Assembly (NCBI GenBank): GCA_902806595.1
Contig: CADCXC010000011.1
Location: 186,001 to 250,000, forward strand
DNA length: 64,000 bases
Origin: Pyrenopolyporus hunteri
Taxonomy: Eukaryota > Ascomycota > Sordariomycetes > Xylariales > Hypoxylaceae
Direction: 5' to 3'
Shown: piece by piece, positions 56,174-64,000 of the stretch
Layout of the letters: each line of letters opens with the position of its first letter
Position numbering within the stretch: the first letter of the stretch is position 1
The notes under the pieces: model-generated
Databases searched by the model: none
Told to the model about the DNA's origin: nothing
Seen by the model: the letters and a program-made list of their open reading frames with translations, nothing else
Made by a program: the position numbers and the translations under genes

Positions 56174-56852
56174 ATGTCCATCCCAACCTCCACATCCGTG
56201 GTTGAGTCCGCCGTCATCAAGGCGCCTCTTAGCCACGTCTGGCATCACATTAAGCGTAAGTAGAATGCGTGCCTAGAGGTGCTGCCTAACCACGATCAAG
56301 TATCTGACGGAAGCCTCCTCCAGTCCAGGACTTCGCCAACTTCTGGTCCGCCCTGAAGTCGAGCCAGTTCGTCAAGGGTACCAGCGACGAAACAGACATC
56401 GTCCAATGGGTATTCAAGGATGGCACCCAGCTCGAAGTGAAGCAGGAGGAGCATAGCGTACGTTGATCCCCTCCCCTGCCCCCTTTTTTCTGCCTTGTGC
56501 TAGTGTAGGGACCTGATGACGCTGATCCTGCTCGCAGACTATCAATCACTACATCACGTACAGTGTCATCACCGCCAAGCCTGAGCTCACTTACTCATCC
56601 GTTCTTTCTACCATCCGCTGCTATGCCGTTACCTCAGGCGAATTCGAAGGAAGCACCTTTGTCGAATGGACTGGCAATTTCTCTAGTGACGCAGACGCCG
56701 GTACGTATTGGCCTCCCGTTTTGTCCTGACAATTGTCCCTGCGCCCGGAGAATGAGTATGTTGACCATATTACGGCAGGTGTCATCCAGGACGCTAAGTT
56801 CAAGCGTCGCGATGCCCTAGCAGACTTGGCTAAGGTTGCGACGAAGAAATAA
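56174..56852 (+). CDS. SRPBCC / START-like ligand-binding protein
   Basis: Four exons: 56174-56255, 56324-56457, 56538-56700 and 56779-56852, for 150 residues. Donors are GTAAGT, GTACGT and GTACGT, and all acceptors are CAG. The joined protein begins MSIPTSTSVVESAVIKAPLS and continues HVWHHIKLQDFANFWSALKS, the beta1-alpha1-alpha2 start of the Bet v1/polyketide-cyclase-like fold. FEGSTFVEWTGNFSSDAD and a C-terminal long helix (VIQDAKFKRRDALADLAKVA) follow, as expected for a helix-grip domain. Such proteins bind small hydrophobic ligands, and no catalytic role can be assigned. It is likely cytosolic. The gene is small but fully spliced into a typical-length domain, so I consider it real. Confidence 0.85.
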
Positions 56853-57712
56853 ATTACGAGTATTCGAACAACAGATTGCCTCAGGGGGATCTTAGTTGCG
56901 GGGAGGGAGACTAGGCTACTTCGTAAGTCAGTGTTCATTGGGAGGGTGATCGTAACAGAAATGGGCGTATCATACATAGTAATACGCGGTTGTAATCGTT
57001 ACGTGCTGTGGAGTGTATGTAGGCAGCTCCACGAATGGAAATACCAAGGTTACGTCTAACATACTGGCTCATCCGGGGCCAGGGACGGAGGTCTTATAAT
57101 TCATTTTTCTATCTTGCGCCGCAATTTCGTGTTGAAGATGGTGCTCATTTTACGCCACCATAGATTGTTCTCGAGCTCCTGGCATGAGTTACACTCATAC
57201 AGACACCGGGGCCGTCTCTTATAGTTACACTCTCAATCAGATAATAGGGGTTGTGCACGGTGTAAAACGTTACCTACCTCTTCATAAGTAATTTGATTCA
57301 CTTTTAAATTATGGTAGAGGGTTTTGGGTACGTTAAGACTCAAGCTAGCCAAAGAGTGATCTCGAAACACCAGCTCGTATAGCGCCGCCCTCAGTGGATT
57401 GGTTCTACATCGAAGACAATATTCTTTGAGTGACTATCAATAGTTATTCATTTCCAAAGACAATAGCCTAGTTACCTTTGAATGAAATGTGAATCATTTG
57501 TTAATAAGTCGTACTGTATATATCTTTGTAAGGCAAGTAATATATATTTATTTCTACCTAGACGCTGGGGTCCTATTTGGAGAGTGGCACTACCCAGTCG
57601 CTGCGTTGGCAATTCCAAACCTCGGTTTCAACTACATACCTAAGTCCTTTTAGGCTAATCAAGTATCTGCTTCATTCAAAAGAAGAGATTTGCCTTCCCC
57701 CCAGAAATAGAG
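56853..57712. other. Intergenic spacer
   Basis: No gene. Short A/T-rich tracts only. Confidence 0.5.
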
Positions 57713-58723
57713 ATGGACGAAACGACGATTAACATTAGCACGTGGTTTGAGCAACCAATATACACAGTGCAGGAATTGATGCGTATGGAGGAAGAATTAG
57801 AACTTAGCAACAATTACATTAGGTATAAATCCCGGAATGGCCTATATTTTCAAAGGCGTAACGAACTACCGGGCAAGGCTTGGGCCGACGCTGAGTTCGG
57901 CGGAGTAGTGGTACGGAACGCGTTTCGCTTCGCTGGCGAGAGGGATCTAGAAGTAGCCAGGGCCAACGGGAGGGAAGATTGCTGGTCCCCTATCCGAGCC
58001 TCAGCGCGTGTCTTCGATGGCCCAAACATCGGTATAGCAGATACGCTTTCGAACATGTACGAAGCGGTTGATAGATGGAACGAGAGTGAGGAAGCCGACG
58101 TCCTCTTCGAAACCCTGAAGCAGGCATTGCCCGCCAACATTGACAAGATAGTCGCGTTCGGTCTAGGGCCAATCGCGTTTGCGGAGAAATTCCCCGAGGG
58201 GAGCGTTGCACCTTATTTTCGACGTAGTGTAGAGCACGCCATGCTTTTGACGGTGGCAGAGGCGTTGAAGGAAAAGAAGGGTATGGATCAGCACGATCCG
58301 CTGCCCATATACGTCCAGGACCCCGCGTACACTACCATATGTCGAGAAGTTCTCGAAGCGGCGTTTGAATTACATATCATAGGGGGCTTTGGCGCACGGG
58401 GGTTCTCGCTGATCGACGAAAACACCCTCGTCATATGCCACAAGGCCAACTTCCCTATCCGAGAGATCATCGCAGACGTTGCCCGGCCCGCGGCTATGTG
58501 CTGGAAACCTGATGTGAAGGATGAATTTTTGCAGCAGCAGCCGAAGATCAGAGCTAAGGAGAAAGATGTAGACTCTGCCAGCACCGAAAGGATGTTGGAG
58601 GAGTATCAGGAGATCACCATCCCGGGTGCGCGCCCCAAACGGCCATTCTACACGAGACCTATGGAGGACACTGAAGAGCCGTATAGGGATAGTACATGGT
58701 ATGTCCGTAAATCTACGGCGTAG
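57713..58723 (+). CDS. SRR1-like domain protein
   Basis: A single-exon frame of 336 residues. The segment IDKIVAFGLGPIAFAEKF, then PIYVQDPAYTTICREVLEAA, GFGARGFSLIDENTLVICHK and FPIREIIADVARPAAMCW is the SRR1-like domain (about residues 140-265), named after the Arabidopsis gene SENSITIVITY TO RED LIGHT REDUCED 1. It has a Rossmann-like appearance with a conserved Pro-Asn/Asp pattern. In fungi the domain is common and poorly characterised. The N-terminal 130 residues and the C-terminal charged tail (KRPFYTRPMEDTEEPYRD) are variable. No secretion or membrane signal is present. Complete and intact. Confidence 0.85.
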   Translation: MDETTINISTWFEQPIYTVQELMRMEEELELSNNYIRYKSRNGLYFQRRNELPGKAWADAEFGGVVVRNAFRFAGERDLEVARANGREDCWSPIRASARVFDGPNIGIADTLSNMYEAVDRWNESEEADVLFETLKQALPANIDKIVAFGLGPIAFAEKFPEGSVAPYFRRSVEHAMLLTVAEALKEKKGMDQHDPLPIYVQDPAYTTICREVLEAAFELHIIGGFGARGFSLIDENTLVICHKANFPIREIIADVARPAAMCWKPDVKDEFLQQQPKIRAKEKDVDSASTERMLEEYQEITIPGARPKRPFYTRPMEDTEEPYRDSTWYVRKSTA

Positions 58724-59506
58724 TCACGTCCGGCATAGGTATGTCTCACTTTACTACAGAATAACTAGATAGATATACATCTTCCCGAACGAGAAGGATT
58801 AATCGAGACTTCAGGGGTAGGGGCATGATTAGAATGGAATAGATATCTACAAACTTATATATATGACCCGGCGTCGCCTACCCGAGTAATCTTTAGCTTC
58901 ACGGCTTCCACACCAATGTAATGATAGTTATTGTTTGTGCAATCATACCTCTCAGTGGATCGTTAATTACCTTGTAAGTTAAGTAGGTACCTACTCATAC
59001 AAGTACGACCACAAGCATCAACGACGATATGGCTGATAGTTAGGCAGGTATGCATCTGAGGGAACCTTAAAAAGGGGGAAAGCATAACTACCTTATAAGA
59101 CCTTTACCAGTCCCAGTCCCCTAATCCGTGCCTCGGGAAGACCTAACTTACCTCCCACTAGCCAGCATATGCAGTACCGAACAGAGCGCTTGCCGTCTCA
59201 TCATAACGTCTACAGCCAGCCTACCGATCTCCTCTCCTGTGAGGCCCGAGGTGCCTCTATAGATAGGTAGTCAGTCCCATACCACCCGGCTAGGTAGAAA
59301 TTCGACTCATAAAATCCATTATAAGTTTCAAGGGTTCCGGCTGCCGTCATCTCCAAACTATACCTCTAACACCCAACCACCCTACTCATCGGCCCGGCTC
59401 CTATCAACGTGTTTGACTCTGTATAAGCAGCAGGGAAACAGAAGGAACCGCAAAACAACAATAATACAATAGTTACTACTAGATCTCAATCATCATTCTT
59501 GCGCGG
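58724..59506. other. Intergenic spacer
   Basis: No gene. Contains two GTAGGTACCTAC-like motifs near 58,985 and a pyrimidine-rich leader before the kinase gene. Confidence 0.5.
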
Positions 59507-60466
59507 ATGGATTTGTTCAGGCGCGTGTGCGCCGGCTGTGGCCTCGATTGGCCGATCTCGCATTATTCCGTCAGCCAGCGCGCGCTACCGGCTGGCGTAG
59601 CGCTATGTGCGCGCTGTTTCGGCGGACACCCCAGCATCCCAGCGCTCGGGGAGTTTGAGAGCGGTAGATACAACATATCTCTTGGGGTCAGCGTCCCGCA
59701 GCGCGAACTCGAAAATCCATTTTCCCAAGGCGGCTTCCGCTGGGTAGCCAAGGGTAGCTACAATTCGGGCCCGCGCACCGGCCAGGCGTGCGTTGTCAAG
59801 TGGTTAAAGGCGGGGGCCGTCTTCGAGGCGGACTACTTCAGTCTCGACATCAAAGCCGTCGAGAAGGCCCTGGAGATCGTCCACCAGTTCAACGAGAGCA
59901 ATATAATCAACATGAATATCAGAGTCAACGTGCCGACCACGGGGGTGTTCCTAGAAGGCAGCGGTGAGAGGACGGGGTCATACGTGCTGTGCGAACCGTT
60001 CATCCACAACTACCAGAAGTTCAACAGCAACACGGGATGGCACGACAGCTCGATGGCGTGGGGGGAGGTAATGCAGGCCCTCAGCCACTTCAGCTACTAC
60101 ATCACGGGCGGGCAGTTCGTGCTGTGCGATCTGCAGGGCGGCGTGTACCAGAACGAGGTCGTGCTCTCGGACCCCGCCATCCTATCGCAGGGGCGCGAGT
60201 ACGGCGTGACGGATCTCGGGCCCGCAGGCATCAGCACCTTCTTCAGCCTCCACAGATGCAACGCCTACTGCCGGCCGGACTGGCCGCGGCCTGAGAACCC
60301 GCTGCAGGTGTATCAACCGGTCCCTGGCACGACCGTGGTAGCGCGCACGGTAGCCATGCATACGTCGCAGCTCGTGAATACCTATTATCACCATACGATT
60401 AGGACGGACCAAGGGAACCCACCGCCAGGCTACTTCGCTCCCCCGGAACATGACGGTTGCGGATGA
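59507..60466 (+). CDS. Alpha-kinase (atypical MHCK/eEF2K-type protein kinase)
   Basis: A single-exon frame of 319 residues. Residues 8-37 hold two Cys pairs (C8-x2-C11, C34-x2-C37), a probable small zinc module. The alpha-kinase domain follows: PFSQGGFRWVAKG (about 71-83), nucleotide-binding Lys in CVVKWLK (K98), the hinge LCEPFIHNYQKFNSN (about 161), GQFVLCDLQGGVYQ (about 202-215), LSDPAILS with the metal-binding Asp (about 222), and the substrate/Gly-rich loop YGVTDLGPAGI (about 232-242). The zinc site ends in FFSLHRCNAYCRPDW (about 245-259). All signature residues appear present, so it should be an active Ser/Thr kinase. Fungi carry lineage-specific sets of such kinases, mostly without known substrates. 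Confidence 0.92.
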   Translation: MDLFRRVCAGCGLDWPISHYSVSQRALPAGVALCARCFGGHPSIPALGEFESGRYNISLGVSVPQRELENPFSQGGFRWVAKGSYNSGPRTGQACVVKWLKAGAVFEADYFSLDIKAVEKALEIVHQFNESNIINMNIRVNVPTTGVFLEGSGERTGSYVLCEPFIHNYQKFNSNTGWHDSSMAWGEVMQALSHFSYYITGGQFVLCDLQGGVYQNEVVLSDPAILSQGREYGVTDLGPAGISTFFSLHRCNAYCRPDWPRPENPLQVYQPVPGTTVVARTVAMHTSQLVNTYYHHTIRTDQGNPPPGYFAPPEHDGCG

Positions 60467-61385
60467 AGGTTCCGTTCGTGATGGGGCATAGGAGTCGTAC
60501 GAGACAATGTCCATTTCCCCTCGTTCGGCAGGCCGAAGGAAAATCTTGTGAGTTCAGGTTCAATAGGTGCGAAGGTCGCGGTCAAAAGTCCCGGACTACA
60601 GGCCGGTGCGGTATAAAATACAGTATCATCCAAACTGCGATATACTGTGTCTCAGCGTCTCCACCACCCCCTACGCTGGTTATATCTTAGTGGATAAGCG
60701 CTGTAATTGTTTGGAACTAGCGCGAAACTGACAGTAAGAATAGAATAAAAAGTGTTTTCGAAATATACTGTATTATCATGCGCTAAGCTAAGGGCTAGGT
60801 TCATGTTAAGGGCCATATAGTGGCCCGTTCCTTAGACCTAGTGGAATTCTAGTGACTTATTAATGGGGTTTAGGGCGCTACGCCACTATTCCCCACGCTG
60901 AGCCACATACTGTATGTGGCTTGTAGCCGCATGTGCGGAACTTCTGGCCGTGACCTTCGTAGTTCGTGCAACAATTTCGTTGTTTCCCTCCATTTCAGAT
61001 CCTGGTCTTTCCACGCTTAGGGATTCGTAAATAGCGCGGACGTCGTTTACGTGCGTATTGTAGCCGGCATGTATGTAAGTGTTAAGGATTGGGACGGGAA
61101 TATAGGGGTGCTGACCCACCTTCCCCTCCGAGTTCTCCCCGGCCCCAGTCGGACTAACTTCCGTATTCTAGACATCACACCTTCCGCTTTCAAGTGGGGA
61201 CCGGATAGCACCGTGTCTTTACCCACCCAGGCCCTTCCGGTTCCGTTTTCGCTCCTTCAACAACCAGCCCTATATCTTGCCTTGCCGCTAAAGGCTTTAT
61301 ATTGAAGAAGTAAGCTAGGTTATGATGATATGGAACTCAACGGCATGGGAGTTCCGGAGGATGCTTGTGTCTTGGTGCTATCGGA
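60467..61385. other. Intergenic spacer with two small palindromes
   Basis: No gene. At 60901-60921 a 9-bp-arm inverted repeat (AGCCACATA/TATGTGGCT) surrounds three bases, and CCGCATGTGCGG lies just downstream. Confidence 0.45.
60901..60921. repeat. Short inverted repeat / hairpin
   Basis: AGCCACATA and TATGTGGCT flank CTG. It could form a hairpin in the 3' flank between the convergent kinase and acidic-protein genes. Its role is unknown. Confidence 0.7.
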
Positions 61386-62219
61386 TTAGACTTCCTCAGG
61401 AGTACCGTTCCAAGAGGTCTGTTGAAGATCCATCGCTTTAACGCCTCCTGCTAACTCCTGCTCCTTTCGCTCCCCCTCCTCCTCATTCTCGTCTCCATAA
61501 CCGACCATCTCAACATCCCCATCCTCGTCACTGACCATCTCTATATCCTCAGCCTCGTAACTGGTAGGCGCCCAGTAATCGGCTTCCATGTTCTCGAGCT
61601 CCGTTTCCATAATCTTGTGTTCCATCTCCGTGTCCTCGTCCTCCACCTCAGTTTCCTCGTCTTCTTCATCATCTTCGTCGTCTGAATTTAGTGAAATCGA
61701 ACCGTCGAAGTAAAAGCTCATGACGAGTGGGTTGTCATGGTAGTGTTGCTTAAGCAGCCCAGAGAACTCGTGTACAGCCTGGGCCAGTTTGCCGTATTTG
61801 TGCTCGAACATCGCGTACGGGAAGACGGAGTCGTATTTCTCGTGGGAGACGACGAGGGCGACAACAAGGGAGAAGATGGTGTGACCGGGAATGGCATCGC
61901 TGGTCCATGGAACAGCCTGCTTGATGACGCCCCAATACTCTCCTGGCATCATTTCGGATATCCCATCAGGATCTTCGTTTATCGCTGCTATGGCTGGCTC
62001 GAAAATGGCGGCTAGCGCATGGTCGACTATAATCTTGTTTGAATCGCCAGCAAAGCTGCGAATGTGTTCCTTGATTATGACTGAATCGGCATTGGACAGA
62101 ATCGCGCGGCATCTCTTGTCGGCCAAGTCGAATCCGATCCTGGGGATGAGTTCTCGCAGCCGATATTTTTTCGCCTCGTACCGGTGGGGCTTCTTCCCGT
62201 TCTTGCGCCTTCGAGCCAT
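61386..62219 (-). CDS. Hypothetical protein with basic N-terminus and acidic tail
   Basis: A single-exon frame of 277 residues. It starts with a basic stretch MARRRKNGKKPHRYEAKKYR that could serve as a nuclear localisation signal. A globular region follows (about 20-175, including LVVALVVSHEKYDSVFPYAM), then a very acidic Glu/Asp-rich tail (about 180-260, containing DEDDEEDEETEVEDED). No domain is recognised. The basic-head, acidic-tail layout resembles some nuclear or chromatin-associated proteins, but this is inference. The start is the first ATG and the frame is complete. Confidence 0.65.
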   Translation of the reverse strand: MARRRKNGKKPHRYEAKKYRLRELIPRIGFDLADKRCRAILSNADSVIIKEHIRSFAGDSNKIIVDHALAAIFEPAIAAINEDPDGISEMMPGEYWGVIKQAVPWTSDAIPGHTIFSLVVALVVSHEKYDSVFPYAMFEHKYGKLAQAVHEFSGLLKQHYHDNPLVMSFYFDGSISLNSDDEDDEEDEETEVEDEDTEMEHKIMETELENMEADYWAPTSYEAEDIEMVSDEDGDVEMVGYGDENEEEGERKEQELAGGVKAMDLQQTSWNGTPEEV

Positions 62220-63763
62220 GTTGATTGATTAGTGTGAATGGCGGTAGTCTCCGTAGCGAAATATTGGATTGCGTGATGATAAGGGTAAGAATATGCGGTG
62301 CTTGTTCGTGTTGAGTTGTAGTGGGCACGGTAGGGTTATGTTTGAATCGCGTAGACATACGTGTGTTGGTACCGCTGGGGCAGCAACGAGGTAACGGGGC
62401 AACGCGACTGCTCGAAAAGAAATCAACTCGAATTCTAGGGCATAAATATGAAAACAAGAGAGTGGTAGGTACCGATCCTTACAAAGCAAACACTGTTTGG
62501 TCAAGTTGCTTAGGGGCGCCTTCCCTCTTCCCCTGGAGGGGGTTCGAGCCCGGGAGTTGGCAAATACTAACTGTTGGAGGAATTTCTTCAGTATAGCTCG
62601 CCACATGCTCGGAACGGTGTTTACACCTCTTGTTTCGCGAAGGACGACGTTGGACCTTGACACTGTTCCGAGCTATACTGACATCTACATACGAACTGGA
62701 TTTACAACCATTCCTGGTGTGTACAGCGGTGGGTTCGATCCCCTCCAAACTTTTTTTTTAAAACTTCAAATTACTTCTTTTGTTCGACCCTCAAGTTCCA
62801 AACAATCTTAGAACAACCCCATATCCCTACATTCCTCTACCTAATTCAATCTCTTTAATAAAGTTGGAAACATTCTATTTAGCTGAGATCTCTCCACAAA
62901 CGTAACTCTCTACCTGGGTGTTGGTCATTTCACCCTAAATTCTGGGCGAGCATCGACAACAAAACCGAACAGTTACATTCACTTCTTTTTAATATGCACC
63001 TTCCTACAGTAATCCAACACGATAGAGAACTTAATTCAATAGAATTCAAAGAAAAGCAAGTACCCTAGCCAGGGACGATAGTTGCCAAGGACCACCTTCG
63101 GATAAGTTCATGTGTTCAACTGATATAGTACATAAGCCCCTAGACAGGTACCTAAATTATCCTCATTGCTGACCTGGGGTGGCAGTATATTAGCTTTAGG
63201 AAGTTAATTCCTGAGTTCTAGAATGGTTTATTCCACATAGGGTGCAACACATTTCCCCCTTTTCACTTACTTGTGTAACATACATTACGCACAACTTGAA
63301 CCCTCCTCCAGCCACTACATGCTAGTAATCAAGAATTCCCATAACCGTCCAAGGGTAGGTAGTTAGGTAGGTAGTTATCTATATTTATCTAGCAACAACT
63401 TGGATGTGCCTCGATTCCCTAAGCCTTACCCAATGACCATGCGATAGAATAGGCGCGACCTCACGAACTCCGTAGATTTGGGGGCGTTCAAAGGGATAGC
63501 AAGATGCTCACACCACCTGTGTGTTAAACCCGATGACTGATTGACGGGATGAATCACCTGTTTTCAAGCGGCGCAGAGGTCTCGAACGAGGATCGAGGGT
63601 TCCACTATGTCGGGGTAAGTCAACAGGGCTCATGCGGAGTACTACATATCATAGACCACCGGCAATACAACTCGTATATTACTGATTTATTCCAGGAGAC
63701 ATCATTAGACCCCCAGATCTTTGAAAGAAGTATTCTATCGCTTGTCGCCCAATATCACTCAAG
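62220..63763. other. Intergenic region with degenerate pol III-like motifs
   Basis: 1.5 kb upstream of the MetE-like gene. Two B-box-like sequences (GGTTCGAGCC at 62541 and GGGTTCGATC at 62731) lie around an inverted repeat. The second is followed by T9 at 62751-62759. Neither folds into a proper tRNA. An 81-codon plus-strand frame at 63549-63794 overlaps the next gene's start in another frame and is not supported. Confidence 0.4.
62589..62680. repeat. Inverted repeat with 12-bp perfect arms
   Basis: CAGTATAGCTCG at 62589-62600 and its exact complement CGAGCTATACTG at 62669-62680. A further near-complement, CTCGGAAC against GTTCCGAG, lies just inside. Confidence 0.8.
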
Positions 63764-64000
63764 ATGGCGCCACCTTTCAGAGCTGATCATATAGGGTCAT
63801 TGTTGCGACCCCAGTCGCTCCTAGAAGCCCGCTCATCTCTCTCCTTACCTTCACAGATGTATTCGCTGGACATCCCACAATCAGTCAAGGATGCAGAGAC
63901 AGAAGCAATTCGCGAGGTAGTCGAACTGCAGCTGCAGAAAGGGATCCGTCCTATTACAGACGGGGAATATGCCCGTCATATCTACTATGGCGGCTTCTTT
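63764..64000 (+). CDS. MetE-like cobalamin-independent methionine synthase family protein (5' part)
   Basis: The frame from ATG at 63764 is open to the window edge (79 codons), starting MAPPFRADHIGSLLRPQSLL and continuing VVELQLQKGIRPITDGEYAR. R-x-D/E-HIGS-L-LRP and ITDGE-x-R are landmarks of the MetE C-terminal/UROD-like superfamily that transfers a methyl group to a thiol using zinc. Fungal members starting this way are short (about 350-400 residues), lacking the N-terminal half of true MetE, and their methyl acceptor is not established. The gene is cut by the window end, so the zinc ligands cannot be checked. Confidence 0.85.
   Translation, partial: MAPPFRADHIGSLLRPQSLLEARSSLSLPSQMYSLDIPQSVKDAETEAIREVVELQLQKGIRPITDGEYARHIYYGGFF

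Noticed and set aside
62701..62760. tRNA ending before the T9 tract
   Set aside because: The T stem has a T-T mismatch and the putative 3' acceptor strand has no matching 5' strand upstream.
63549..63794. 81-codon plus-strand frame before the MetE-like gene
   Set aside because: It overlaps the well-supported MetE-like start in another frame and shows no motif.
1..64000. CRISPR arrays, bacterial operons or riboswitches
   Set aside because: The window is fungal nuclear DNA. I saw no regularly spaced direct repeats or prokaryotic gene organisation.

Overview
The window comes from the nuclear genome of a filamentous ascomycete (Pezizomycotina, most likely Sordariomycetes). The evidence is short introns with GTAAGT-type donors, CTAAC branch sites and CAG/TAG acceptors, widely spaced monocistronic genes on both strands, ascomycete-specific protein families, and a repeat degraded by repeat-induced point mutation (RIP). 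The species cannot be named from sequence alone. I rebuilt exons by hand. Splice sites are inferred, but in almost every case the joined frame restores a conserved family motif.

Layout: 2.2-5.0 kb, mitochondrial oxoglutarate/malate carrier (+) convergent with a membrane-anchored methyltransferase-like gene (-). 5.9-9.4 kb, cytochrome P450 and a fungal amidoligase (+). 10.6-14.3 kb, a small membrane protein, a tentative 79-residue gene, tRNA-Ser(AGA) and a HEL117-like protein. 15.8-23.8 kb, a copper-fist transcription factor and the U2 snRNP factor SR140, both (-), separated by 3.8 kb. 25.0-28.2 kb, an FAD amine oxidase (+) convergent with TATA-binding protein (-). 28.2-34.2 kb, a gene-empty 6 kb. 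34.2-38.1 kb, a four-domain A-T-R-R NRPS-like reductase matching fungal glycine betaine reductase, followed by a secreted Gln/Asp/Gly-rich low-complexity protein (-). 41.7-44.6 kb, an extremely AT-rich element in which nearly all surviving cytosines lie in CpG, bounded by about 30-bp terminal inverted repeats and TA dinucleotides. I read it as a RIP-destroyed DNA transposon.

45.2-49.4 kb holds ETF-ubiquinone oxidoreductase (+) convergent with a DUF3445/HODM-like haem protein (-). 51.0-62.2 kb is a looser accessory stretch: an F-box-like/DUF7730 protein, a six-cysteine secreted protein, an unknown protein, an SRPBCC protein, an SRR1-like protein, an alpha-kinase and an acidic-tailed unknown protein. 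The window ends inside a MetE-like cobalamin-independent methionine synthase family gene.

The genes do not form an obvious cluster. The carrier, ETF-QO, TBP, SR140 and tRNA are housekeeping. Several scattered enzymes (betaine reductase, sarcosine-oxidase-like flavoprotein, ETF-QO, HODM-like protein, MetE-like protein) touch N-methyl or one-carbon metabolism, which may be coincidence. The most unusual structures are the TIR-bounded RIP element, the A-T-R-R enzyme and the secreted low-complexity protein.
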